This document shows, piece after piece, positions 9,947 through 19,384 of a stretch of DNA of 25,262 bases. Made by a program: the position numbers and the translations under genes. The stretch covers positions 1-25,262 of the forward strand of contig JBNGIO010005452.1 of the NCBI GenBank assembly GCA_049999805.1, written 5' to 3'. The DNA is from Folioceros fuciformis. Taxonomy: Eukaryota; Anthocerotophyta; Anthocerotopsida; Anthocerotales. Under the pieces are notes generated by a model that did not search any database, had not been told where the DNA came from, and was given only the letters and a program-made list of their open reading frames with translations. The number at the start of each line of letters is the position of its first letter. The stretch's first letter is position 1.

Positions 9947-10959
9947 ATTGTGAAAAAAAGTGTGAAGTGGGAACCTTGTGATGAAATGAAGGACGTGGTG
10001 GTTACTTCAAATCCTCCAAGATGGAAATGGGGGTTGCATGAGATTTGAGGGTTGAATGTGAAGTACCATTAATGTACGGATTGTGGTCTTGTACTTTGTG
10101 AACTAGTAACTATCGAACCCGGAGAAGAGCGGAGTCACGTCTCTTCGAACTACGGAGGCCGAATGACTTGGAGGACTAGACCAGACCACATGGACATAAT
10201 TGTCAGAGATGCTCGCCGGGTCCATCTCTTCAAGGCTGGGTTTCCTGCTGAGGATTGTCCTCAACAGTCCTACCGATGTCGGTCTTCTCCACATTGTCTG
10301 AAGGATTTCAGCACAACTGTGCAGCTGGAGGCTGGAGCGCTCGCACAAGATGCCAAGTAGGTGCGAATTTTTTGTTGTACCTTTGTATTATCCCAGTGCC
10401 CTTAGCAACTTGGTTGCCGTTTCTTGTTTCCGAAACTAAGTCAGACGGACAGGTGCAGTTGGAATTCGGTGAATTGTACAGATTTTGATGTAGCCCCGTG
10501 TGGTGTGATTGGAAATGCAGATAAACAATCTTGGGTGCCTTGAAGTGATCCGTAGGCTCCTTCTTTTGTCGCCCCCGGCACGCTGTGTCTGAGGTGGTTT
10601 AAGGCGGCTGTGGTGGCATCAGGTGGTGCTGCACTGGATAACGACCACAGTGTCTTTGTTGGAGGGGACGTGTGGGGTTTGTGCAGCTTGAGGAGAGAAG
10701 ATATCGATAGGTCGATGTTCCATCAACTAAATTTCACGTTAGATGCTCAGATTGTGGGAGCTGACGTATGACCAACTCTTATGATGGCCTTGACTGCGTT
10801 TGCTTTCGTCGCGTGCAGCAGCGCAATGTTCGAAAGAGCCTGATTATATCTGAACATGAAGAATCTGGTGGGTTTTGCGTTTGGCGAAGATTAAGGAGTT
10901 TGTTTATGGACGGAGCGCAAAGTCTTGAGGAGATTCGGGAGACTGGAATTTTGAGAAAA
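9947..10959. other. No gene recognised
   Basis: About 1 kb downstream of the PPR pseudogene. Short open frames (for example 10163-10360 and 10768-11052) have no recognisable domain, and I see no repeats longer than about 15 bp. It may include the former 3' UTR of the PPR gene. Confidence 0.5.
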
Positions 10960-11157
10960 CAGTCAGATTTTAATTGGGAACAATTGGGAATAGCAAAAAT
11001 GACGCCATTCAGAGGGTTCCCATTTAGGCATTTTTATTTTTGTGAAAAATAAAAAATAAAAAACAAATAAATTAAAATTTTGAAAGACTTTAAAAGCTTC
11101 CAAAAAAATCCAAAATGCTCCCTCGTACTACATAGCTGCCAACCTAACTACCAACCT

Positions 11158-11257
11158 AATTCTAGTTTGTTGGGTTAAAATAAATTCTAGTTTACTGGGT
11201 TAAAATAAATTCTAGTTTGCCGGGTTAAAATAAATTCTAGTTTGCCGAGTTAAAATA
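11158..11257. repeat. Four-unit 25-bp tandem repeat
   Basis: Four units start at 11158, 11183, 11208 and 11233, each close to AATTCTAGTTTGCCGGGTTA followed by AAATA. They differ by a few substitutions in the middle (TTGTTG, TTACTG, TTGCCG). The array sits inside the putative transposon, 3' of the transposase remnant on the minus strand. Confidence 0.9.
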
Positions 11258-11293
11258 ATTATTAATCCTTGGTTGATGTTGAGTTGCTTTCAT

Positions 11294-12170
11294 TCAATAA
11301 CTAGCAATATGTTTTTCTAATTGAGAATACAACTTCAAAGCATCAAGAGTGTTATGTGGCATCTCTTCCAAAAACATCTTCGCTATCCTCATAGCATTAT
11401 CTACAACATCCTTTGTCGTAAGCGATCTCTCCTCATAGCATTATCTACAGCATCCTTTGTCGTAAGCGGTCTTAGCGCTATGGTCTCCATTGATGCTGTA
11501 TCATTCTCCTCACCCTCCTCATTGACAGGCGGAGGGATTAATGCTTGCCATATTTTGTCCTCTGTAGGAACATACATAGTCTCCAATCCTTATCCCCCTC
11601 AAACTTCAGATACTCTTCAGCTATCATCGTTGTATATCCAACATCAGCAATTCTTGTCATATCCTCACATGTTAATAATGCTAAGCTTTGCATGGACTGT
11701 TGTAGCTCTTCTACCTGCGTTTCCAACGAATTAGAGTGATTTTGAGGATCCGACAATGGATCCTCTAAATCATATGGATCATATGGTTTAGATCCAAAGA
11801 CTCACGGAACCGAGCATCTTATGCACACAATTCCACATCCAAAGTGCTATGCCTCCAACAATTACATATGGTATGAGGACTCACAAATGAAGTCCAAGCT
11901 TTTACCAATATAATCACTGCTTGATAGTCACGATACAACTTGATGCACTCACGAAGCAAGTCATTTGAAATTGTGGCACCTTGAGCTTGGATTGCAAGCT
12001 CAAGGATTGAAGTACATGGTCAACCTGTGGGCATATGATTGGTCTATCCCTCATTCCTGTCATATTAGTTGTTGGACCAATGGAGGGTCCAATCATTTGT
12101 CTTTGTCATTCACAATCCTAGACAATGCACTTTTAGAAACTACTATTGAAAACTTCTATGTTGTCCATCT
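11294..12170 (-). pseudogene. Pogo/Tigger-like transposase remnant
   Basis: Read on the minus strand: a short helix-turn-helix-like piece (VSKSALSRIVNDKDK, about 12100-12160); then LLRECIKLYRDYQAVIILVK and AWTSFVSPHTICNCWRHS (about 11985-11840), which fits the end of DDE_1 (Tigger/Jerky/CENP-B-type) transposases; then an acidic tail; then LTTKDAVDNAMRIAKMFLEE and LDALKLYSQLEKHIASY to a TGA at 11294-11296, matching the usual C-terminal helical tail. The catalytic DDE core is largely missing, which indicates an internal deletion. Further damage: TAA at 11819-11821, a frameshift near 11575, and a 44-bp tandem duplication (11388-11431 and 11432-11475) that shifts frame. The family call comes from memory of conserved C-terminal patterns and is moderately sure. 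Confidence 0.5.
11388..11475. repeat. 44-bp tandem duplication
   Basis: CTCATAGCATTATCTACAAC at 11388 recurs at 11432 with one change, and the match continues through TTTGTCGTAAGCG. The unit length of 44 is not a multiple of three, and it interrupts the transposase C-terminal frame; removing one unit rejoins DAVDNAMR to IAKMFLEE. Confidence 0.9.
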
Positions 12171-12770
12171 AGTCAACTCCTTAAGTGTGCAAGGGTGTTG
12201 GATATAATATTCGCAAACCTTTCTTTTGTTGCTTTGTTAGGGTAGCATGCTTGTGCAGCAGCTTGGGCGGCATTGTTCCCACACGTCAAAGAACATTCAA
12301 TAGGTAAGGAACACATATAAAATATCTCACAACAAGACAACAACTTACAAGACCATAATACAACTTACAACACCATAACACAACTTGTACAATGAAACAA
12401 CTTATGTACTAGGAACAATGCTTCTAATCACAAAGCATAGTGTATAAAACTACTATATATGTAGGCCCAATCTCGATGACTGTCTATGTTTTATGATATA
12501 ATTTCGATAGCCTTTAACTTAACATAATCTTAATAACTCATGATTTAATCTTGATAAGACAATTTCCTCAATTTTTTTAATTGTTTGTTTTCATATGTAT
12601 TTTCCCTTTTATAGAGGTGTACTTGCATTGAATGTTTGGGAGACATGTTCTCATTTACAAATTAGAGGGGTTTCCCATTTAGCATGTAGCACATTCGAGG
12701 GAGTAAGCCCGGGCGTCCCATTTAAAGAGGGTTCCCATTTATAGGGGTCCCAATTAGAGGGATTTGAATG

Positions 12771-13993
12771 TATTTGGAATGTCGTCCGAATATGTAGTCT
12801 TAACCTCTTCCGAAATGCCGTACATATGTCTCAAATTCGAATGTGATGCTTAGTAGATCTAGTTAGTGGCCGCGCTGGTCTCCCAGGCATCTTGGCCACG
12901 TCGTGGTGTGAGACTTTGAAACCTGCTCATTTGGTCGTCTATAGCCCTAAATCTGGACGGCCTCCCCCCATAGTAGCTGCAGCTGCTCGTGGTAGCTGAA
13001 ATGAGTCCTTCCAGTTGAGTACCCGCCGATCGTCTCCATGGAATCCGGAATGCGTGTCTGGCCGATTATGAACTCTTCGGCCTGTCTTCAGCTCTTGTTC
13101 CTCCCGCCTCTCTTCTCCTGGCCTGGGAGGTGCAGGAGGAGAGAGGCGTGGAACTAGGCATTGCAGTAAGATTTTGGAAGTGCTGGTGGAAGTGAACACC
13201 GTGGAAGTGCGCACCGTGGAAGGCATCACGGGATGCTTTAAATGTGTCGTAGCATCGCAACTTCCAATCCCCGTGAAAAACTGTCGTACATCCATACATA
13301 CATACAGAAGTCTGAAACATCTCGCTCCAGTAACATTAAATCAAGTTCTATGGCAGTCCAATAAACAAGCAACACAACACTTGCTGCTTGCAGAATCGCA
13401 AGGAAGTGATTTAAACTGATACTTGGTGGAATTGGATTCCAACACACAAGCAAGCCAACCAAGGCTTCTTCCAAATCATGGCAAACTGCTGTCTTGTAGT
13501 GTCAGATTCCAACAACAGAAGCATGGCTACTACGTCTTCAAAGGGCACAAGGAAGAAACTGCGTCCCGGATTGAAATTCACCACACAAGTAGCCACCGAC
13601 GATTCCAAAGCACAAGGAAGAAACTCATGGTGTTCTCCGGATCCGGGACATGGATAGGGTGAGCAATGACACCATGGAGACGGGTCATTGAGTTTTGCGA
13701 GTACCACGTTACGGCAAAGCTTCGTCGGAAGGACGAACACAGACAGTGGTTTCATATGGAAGCACCAGGGCTTTTGGGCCATTGTTTGTGAAATTGACTT
13801 TGGCATAAATGAACATGCAGTCGACATGCCTACTCCTTGCCTCCTCCATCACCTGCATAGTCTAGTGCCCTTCACAACCTTCTACAGTGCGGGGCTTTTT
13901 AATCTTCTTCGCCTTATACACCTAACTAAGCATGCGCAGCATCACCTATGGATATTTGGCCTAGATCATATGGTTGGAGGCAATGGAATCCCA
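12771..13993. other. No gene recognised; contains one hairpin
   Basis: About 1.2 kb without a convincing gene. A minus-strand frame of 138 codons at 13411-13827 has no recognisable domain and biased composition. Short direct repeats are visible, such as GTGGAAGTG (13190-13215) and CACAAGGAAGAAACT (about 13547 and 13611). Confidence 0.45.
13105..13148. repeat. Inverted repeat / hairpin
   Basis: CGCCTCTCTTCTCCTG (13105-13120) pairs with CAGGAGGAGAGAGGCG (13133-13148) at 15 of 16 positions, with a 12-nt spacer. It is strongly purine/pyrimidine biased. There is no T-run after it and no gene next to it, so no regulatory role is claimed. Confidence 0.75.
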
Positions 13994-14285
13994 TCACTTA
14001 GAATTTCTAAGGGGAGAAACCAATCTATCTTCCCGTCTGCTTGTCAGCCATGATTTGCGCATCTGCATAATTGCCCGGAAGAAGAGGTCATTTGGAGGAT
14101 CGCAGCTCGTCGTGGCAGCCACCTCTAGCATATACTGTCTGAGTTGTGAGTCCATCCATTCTTCTTGCACTGAGTTCTCTATTTCCTAGTATTCTTGAAC
14201 AGTTGCTTGCTCGAGGGCTGCAATAGCCTGGTGTACATCTTCTATCTCGGTGTCCAGAATACAGTTGAAGGATCGCTCCAGGAGT
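13994..14285 (-). pseudogene. Unidentified coding remnant
   Basis: On the minus strand a frame runs from about 14285 to a TGA at 13994-13996 with a single internal TAG (14186-14188). It reads like real protein: LERSFNCILDTEIEDVHQAI, ALEQATVQEY, then SVQEEWMDSQLRQYMLEVAA and DLFFRAIMQMRKSW. The composition suggests an amphipathic, partly helical segment. I do not recognise the family. A TATA-like box lies about 105 bp upstream. It could be part of a transposable element or a lost host gene. Confidence 0.3.
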
Positions 14286-14290
14286 TACAT

Positions 14291-14344
14291 GGTGAAGGAG
14301 GAGAGGAGGAGACAAGGAGACAAGGAGGAGAGGAGAAAGAGAGG
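14291..14344 (+). repeat. Purine-only tract
   Basis: About 50 bp almost purely A and G (repeated GGAGGAGA and GACAAGGA-type units, with isolated C). On the minus strand this is a CT-rich stretch just downstream of a TATA-like box, a layout common in plant 5' leaders. Confidence 0.6.
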
Positions 14345-14389
14345 TCACACTCTCACAATGAGTCTCAATAGCAAGGGAGCTCAAGGGGG

Positions 14390-14397
14390 TATTTATA
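14390..14397 (-). promoter_or_regulatory. Possible TATA box on the minus strand
   Basis: The minus strand reads GAGTATAAATACCCCC. A CT-rich leader follows and then the unidentified coding remnant (from about 14285). The first ATG downstream is immediately followed by TAA. Sequence context is the only support. Confidence 0.3.
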
Positions 14398-15281
14398 CTC
14401 TCTAGAAGAGCTCCCTAGGAAGCTTCACAAGAAGCGCACAGGAAGCTGCACGAGAAGCTTCCTATAGATTAGCTTATGCTAATCTAAACTAATGGTACTT
14501 AACTAGACACTAATATTAGACTAAACACATTAGTCTAAGCACATTGGGCTTTATTAACCCTACAACAGTAAGCTTGATTCTTGATGTAGAGATCTCCACA
14601 CCCTCGTTATCGTTGAACAATTCAACTTTGCTTGCCACCAATGGGTATCAACAGGTCAAGGCAATGTTCAGGTAATATCATCCGCAAGGCACTAAGTATG
14701 TCTTGATGCTCAACAGTAGAGCCACAAATGTGATTATTCCCAACCCAAACTCAGAACTTTCACATCCTACATAGTAGAACAAACTCTACCATAGAGAGGG
14801 AGGACCATGAAGATTATTACTTTCACCACCAAAAAAGTATAAGTTTAAGTAATCTCAAGTTATATGCATATAACTTGAGATTGGCATAATCTGAGGTTGT
14901 TGGTAAGCCAACATTTATGTCTTGATTCATTATTAGCTTTATGAAATGGATGTGTTACTACATATATATTGTTAAATTTAAATATCAAGACTTACTATCT
15001 TTTAGAAAGCTATAAATGTATGCTTATACTACTAGTTTTAATGTATGGAGTGCAAGACTTCTTCATTCTTTTAAACGTACATTGAGACTACATACGTTGT
15101 CCATAGATCATAGTTAGTGTGATTTTTTGTGCCTTAAGCTTGCCAGCCCCATTGAGGCCAGATATGACATCATTCCTCTCTTCTGGTCCCCACAGTTTTG
15201 CGTACATGCCCACCAGGCAGGTGACAGCCATATATGTGTACCATAGCTGAGCTATCTGAATACAAACTGAAGGCCAACCTT
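14398..15281. other. AT-rich stretch with palindromes, no gene
   Basis: No coding similarity is recognised. The stretch contains an inverted repeat AGATTAGC/GCTAATCT with a 4-nt spacer (14466-14485) and a perfect 32-bp palindrome (14851-14882). The sequence on the minus strand from 14567 begins TGTTGTAGGGTT, LTR-like in appearance, but no partner LTR or primer-binding site is found. Confidence 0.45.
14851..14882. repeat. Perfect 32-bp palindrome
   Basis: The left arm AATCTCAAGTTATATG is followed directly by its exact reverse complement CATATAACTTGAGATT, with no spacer. The symmetry stops at 14850 and 14883. No gene is adjacent. Confidence 0.95.
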
Positions 15282-15366
15282 TCTATGAACCCACACCTTA
15301 GAACTATAAACCCATAGTTTAGAACTATGAACCCATAGTCATAACTATGAAACCACATTTTAGAAC
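15282..15366. repeat. Short ~21-bp tandem repeat array
   Basis: About four imperfect units of the form TTAGAACTATGAACCCATAG (with variants such as ACTATAAACCCATAG and TAACTATGAAACCACA). The array lies just in front of the ROCO 5'-flank repeat, where the related locus at 4965 has its own 36-bp duplication. Confidence 0.85.
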
Positions 15367-15445
15367 GGCATATAGCCTGTCTCATTCCAATACGCAGTCT
15401 GACTATTCTCCCTTTGGCAGGCATCATATATATTTTCGAGTTACG

Positions 15446-16073
15446 TGGATACTGGGATTTGAAGCAATCCAGAAGGACAGTCCGATTCAGAGGAAAAAAG
15501 ACCAAAGGACGGGATGACAATGAATGGGTTAGGAGCCTAGCTGAGCTGAGCTGAGGTGGTGGGATTCGACGCTCCACAAATCTACCTTCCATGTGAAGGA
15601 AGGCATCTCTCCTGCACGGAGCAGTGGAGCAACAGTCATGTTCTGTCCTGTTGTGACAAGTGGGGGGAGAGAAGGAAGGCTTGGTGTCTTGTCTAGCCTT
15701 GTCTGGTCTCCCAATCCATTCTGTTGTGTGTGAGCTTTTGCCCTTGCTACAAAGCAGGTCAGGTCAGGTTATGCAGACAAGCATTCTTCATGTTTGCTCG
15801 TATTGGGAAGCCCAGCCCAGCTCTGCATAGCACATCACGGCATGGAGGGACTGAAGAAGCCTGTACCTGCTGGATAGCCCGGATCCCTAAAATCATCCCA
15901 AGGCACCCAATGCACATGACCGCAGGAGCGATTGATGCAATCCCTGACCCTATCCCCATCCGCCAACCTTCTGCTCAAACCACCCGCCGGAAAAGCTGCA
16001 ACAGCTGCTGGAAGATCTGGCAGGGCACCGCCTTGACCCACCTCCCCGCCTTGCAAGCAAAGGAGTACGGGAG
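15446..16073 (+). pseudogene. Relic of the ROCO-caspase gene 5' end
   Basis: This matches the 5' flank and first codons of the right ROCO copy. 15500-15715 aligns with about 20329-20600 (GAGCTGAGCTGAGGTGG, CCTTCCATGT). 15698-15750 is one unit of the minisatellite that has six units at 20870-21261. 15788-15850 aligns with 21287-21335 (TTGGGAAGC.CAGC), and 15983-16070 aligns with about 21352-21436 (CCGGAAAAGCTGCAACAGCT). The relic carries about 120 extra bp between the ATG-like site at 15841 and the CCGGAAAAG block. It ends abruptly at repeat R1 before any LRR, so no functional product is possible. Confidence 0.75.
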
Positions 16074-16206
16074 AAGTAACTTGTTCTTCCCGGGATCCTT
16101 CAGGATGTCAAGGGGAATTGTGAACGGGGTGTATCTCGGTGTTGGTAGGCAGGGGTTTCATCAGCCGGGCTGTGCAACTCGTTTCGGCTTGTTGAATAGT
16201 AATGTG
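16074..16206 (+). repeat. Dispersed repeat R1, copy 2
   Basis: The partner is 4128-4260 (same length, 133 bp). It starts exactly where the similarity of the ROCO 5' relic to the right copy stops, so it marks a recombination or insertion breakpoint. Confidence 0.85.
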
Positions 16207-16635
16207 CAAGGCGCCGCTCTGACCAGTTCTCCCAGCTTCATGGCCATTCCCACCTGCCAGAGCGCGCGTCGACACCAGCAAGGCGCACCAGGAGCATTGA
16301 ACAACTGGACGCCACGGGAAGCCGGGCGACCATACGGTGACCGGAGGCGCCGGGGGGAGTGGGACCCCTTGGTAACCGGATGCACCGATCATCTCAAGCC
16401 CTATTCTCGTCATCGTCGGGGAGAGTGATCGCCATGCAGCTGCGGGATAGGGTAGGAGGGGAATGACTTGCATCGTATGAGTTGCAGAAGAAGAAACAAC
16501 GAGGACAAGGATGGAATCCATTTATGGAGATCCTTGCCCTACATGTTGTCCGTCAACCGTACATCTAAGCTGATTTTTTTGACTCAGATCACTTGATCCG
16601 ATTTGGTGGTCTCCCCTTTGTTTGGACGCGCAGTG
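16207..16635. other. No gene recognised; upstream of ING gene
   Basis: A GC-rich block (16207-16430) then a more neutral stretch leading to the ING start at 16636. It presumably holds the ING promoter and 5' UTR. I see no clear TATA box. Confidence 0.4.
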
Positions 16636-18017
16636 ATGCCGTGTCTGCAAGATTTCATCGCAAGTATGTGATATTCTTACTGAAAGATGTTTTCCTCCGA
16701 TTTCAGCCGTTGCTGTATTGCAAGCCTTACGTTTCTGATGTCTCCCAAAACCCTAAGACTTGAGCCATGTCTATATTACGTGTTGTCCTCGAGCCGTTTC
16801 TGTTGTAAGCTTGAACGTCAATCCCTCGCGGTTCTGATGAAACTATTTCGGCAGGTTTGGGAGGGCTGCCTGCACATCTTCAGAAGCAGTATGGTCTCCT
16901 CGGACAATTGGACCTGCAGTTCCAAGGTGATGGACCAGTTTTTTAGCCACTTGGATTCTGGTGCCAATTCGCATCAACCAGTTAGTTGTTTGGCATCATA
17001 ATTCATCAACCATTTTGTAACATGCTTTTCGCGGCATTTTTTTCAGAGGATGAGAAGGCAATGCTGGAAAAGTGTGTTCAGGGGGACAAGGAAGTCACAG
17101 AAACAGCACGGAAGTCTGGTGGTTCCGGACTGGAAGTTCTTGTTCGAAGGCACACTGCAGGCATTGTAGAAGTCCACAGGGGACCTCTCGAGGTTGCTGA
17201 TTACAAAGCGACCTTGGCACAGCAGACTTATGATGTGTTCTGTGTTCCATGTATGTTTCTGTGATTCACTGGGTGCAAGGCTTACAGTTTTTCGGACCGT
17301 CTTATGGTTTATCTGTACTGCAAGACTGATGACATATGGTCCCTTGTGCAGGTTGACTGCCTCATTCAGCGGCTTGATAAGGACCTGAAGAAGTTTGAGG
17401 AGGAGCTGAGGAGAGGTTTGACATCGAAGCCAGCATTCTGAGTTCCTCTTTTTCTTACTCAGTTTCGGTTATAACCTGTCCATCTTCTTGCGCAGAGCAA
17501 GTTCAGATTGGGGGCCAAGGAATTGCAGCAGGGTCAGAGATTCTCATTCAAGAGGAATCAGGGAGGAAAAAGTACGCACTCAAGACCACCACTTTGTTTC
17601 AAAGCGTCCATTCCCTCCTGCAGTTCTCTTTCAGCATGTCGCATCCTGCTTAATTTGCTGTCTGCAGCAGAGGGCAGTACACTGTTCCTGCTGCCCCACG
17701 AGTGGAGACGGATCTACCAGTGCATCCAAACGAGCCAACGTACTGCTACTGCAACCAGGTCTCGTTTGGTGAAATGATAGCTTTGCGACAATTCAGAGGT
17801 GCACATTCTTCCCTCCCTAGCTAAGTTGCTGACACCACTCCAGTTCTTCCCTGCCACTTCTTTCTCAATGCCTTTTACTCATCACACTGTTGCACTTGGA
17901 CATCAGTGCCCGATAGAGTGGTTCCACTTCGACTGTGTCGGCATCACTGCCCGGCCAAGAGGCAAATGGTACTGCACCGACTGCTCTACAGTGATGAAGA
18001 AACGACGAGTGAAGTAA
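16636..18017 (+). CDS. ING-family PHD-finger protein (one apparent frameshift)
   Basis: I reconstruct seven exons with compatible phases: 16636-16663, 16855-16926, 17047-17234, 17352-17415, 17496-17571, 17668-17798 and 17907-18017 (TAA), about 225 residues. The N-terminal ING part reads [19 protein letters not shown], then [11 protein letters not shown], then [19 protein letters not shown]. The PHD finger reads [18 protein letters not shown], then CDNSE across the last intron, [20 protein letters not shown], and a basic tail KKRRVK. Zinc ligands are in place. ING proteins bind H3K4me3 through this finger and recruit histone acetylases or deacetylases in the nucleus. Oddities: an extra T in the run 17782-17784 shifts the frame just before CDNSE; the donor at 17235 (GTGTTC) is weak and leaves the usual D-x-VD one residue short; the acceptor at 17667 is a CAGCAG tandem. 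It is either a sequencing error in a working gene or a young pseudogene. The 28-nt first exon is the least certain. Confidence 0.85.
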
Positions 18018-18368
18018 CGGACAAAAAGAAGGGAGGCATTCCTGCAGGAGGCACAGCACTTTCGCAACAGAATATGAACCACTTCCTCGCTTCATCGGTT
18101 TGTTCCGTTGTGTACATATTTCCCGAGTTTCCGAGCTGCTCTGTGCTACGCTCCGGATTTGGACTCTGGGTATGGGTCCCTTGCCTGGGCCCTACGGCAC
18201 CGAGGATATCAAACGCAAGTAAAAGTAAAATGCCAGGGCAACTGGGCGCAAGAATACGCTAGCAACCACTCTTTGTACGTATTTGTTTGATGTTCCATTA
18301 GCAGATGGATTAGTCAGTTAACCACTTATTCCAGCAACGGTTAGCTGGTGAGTTTGAAGCCATTCTGT
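18018..18368. other. Intergenic between convergent ING and SANT-like genes
   Basis: 351 bp between the ING stop (plus strand) and the SANT-fragment stop (minus strand). It presumably holds both 3' UTRs. I see no consensus AATAAA on the plus strand and no repeat. Confidence 0.4.
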
Positions 18369-18755
18369 TCATGCCTCGTCCTGGCACGGGCCAGCCCCCG
18401 CGCTTCTGCAACTGATAAGCCTTGCAGCCACAACCAAAAGCTTCCTGGACAGGTCAGTATGTCCCTCAGCAAGTGCAGATTTTGCAGTGTGTAGAACAGA
18501 AGGAGACAGGCGGTCAAGAAGCTGTTCTTGGCGCCAACCTGTAACCAAGCTTGACCCGTTTACACACCTGCCCCTGTTTCCCCTTGCTTCCAACCATCGC
18601 CTGTACCTCGCTGATCCATGGAACTTGCTGTAGTAAAAGTGCAGAACATCCTGCATGCATGGCCTTCTGCCCAACAAATATCTTCACCATATGGAAGTCC
18701 TTGCCAAAGAGATACAGGCCCACTGTAAAAGCCTTGATGGGAACATTCCTATCAC
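18369..18755 (-). pseudogene. ELM2/SANT-like chromatin protein fragment (minus strand)
   Basis: On the minus strand an open frame from about 18755 reads VPIKAFTVGLYLFGKDFHMV and KIFVGQKAM. It continues after a frame change as QDVLHFYYSKFHGSARYRRW, then VTGWRQEQLLDRLSP and ALAEGHTDL, ending at TGA 18369-18371. This is the pattern of plant ELM2/SANT (ARID-associated) proteins: GLYLFGK, VKxF, FYYxKFxxSxxYRRW, GWRQxELLxRL. SANT domains contact histone tails and deacetylases in the nucleus. The frame break is a 4-bp tandem duplication (GCAT twice on the plus strand, 18653-18660); removing one unit restores KAMQDVLHFYY. Upstream, the reading frame meets a probable splice acceptor at the edge of a MITE. 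The rest of the gene is not recognised in the window. Confidence 0.65.
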
Positions 18756-19384
18756 GCTACTTAGGCTTGTGGTTTTACATTTTACCTATTTTACGTTTTA
18801 TATTACCAGTCTAAAGTACGATGTAAAGTACTGGATCTGCTGAGTCGAGAACGTGTTTTTTTATTACACTTAAATTACAACAAAATACAAGGTTACACCT
18901 GTAAAGTTGGTAAAATTACATGGCATGTATAAATTTATACACCATTCGTAATTTACAGTGTATATGTAATATAACTATAAAATATATAAATATACATAAA
19001 AAAGTAAATATATATAATATATTTGTAACATGTATCTTCGGGGCACTGTAAAGTGCACAAGAACTAACGGTTCTCATCAAAATAGATGCGGAACACGCCA
19101 CCGAGATTGGAAAAGTGCACCAGGAAAAACTGAGTGTGTTTGCAGTAACGCTTATTGGATTGTATTTTATAGTAATTACAAAGTTAAAATTTATTGTAAA
19201 TTGTATTTTTATTCTACATACATATATAATTTTATAATATATGATGTAATTATATGATATATAATTATATTTGTTTACTGTAAAATGTAAGTGTAAAATA
19301 AGATTTTACCTTATAATAGTAATTACACTAGTAATTACCACCCAAAAATGGGTCTTACCCGTAATACCCACAAGCCTAAGCTAC
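18756..19384. mobile_element. MITE-like element with 12-bp TIRs and 5-bp target duplication
   Basis: The element itself is 18761-19379 (619 bp). It begins TTAGGCTTGTGG (18761-18772) and ends with the exact inverse CCACAAGCCTAA (19368-19379). It is flanked by identical GCTAC at 18756-18760 and 19380-19384. The interior is very AT-rich, has many TTAC/GTAA motifs near the ends and holds no transposase, so it is non-autonomous. The intact target duplication and perfect TIRs suggest fairly recent insertion. The superfamily is not assigned. It lies at the 5' edge of the SANT-like exon. Confidence 0.9.

Larger units (their letters stand above)
10960..12770 (-). mobile_element. Probable dead pogo/Tigger-like DNA transposon
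   Basis: An AT-rich insert of about 1.8 kb differs sharply in composition from its flanks and holds a minus-strand transposase remnant. The ends are degenerate. Left, CAGTCAGAT...TAATTGGGA begins at 10960. Right, read on the minus strand from 12770, is CATTCAAAT...TAATTGGGA, with TA directly outside (12771-12772). Subterminal TTCCCATTTA motifs occur at 11017-11026 and repeatedly at 12665-12741, and AGAGGGTTCCCATTTA occurs exactly at 11011-11026 and 12726-12741. Pogo-family elements insert at TA. The class assignment rests mainly on the transposase C-terminal match; the borders are tentative. Confidence 0.45.

Noticed and set aside
12896-12904. tRNA-like short stem near GTGGCC/GGCCAC
   Set aside because: No cloverleaf, anticodon arm or T-loop consensus could be fitted.
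13411-13827. 138-codon minus-strand open frame
   Set aside because: No recognisable domain, Cys/Phe/Leu-rich unusual composition and no start context or introns; not supported as a gene.
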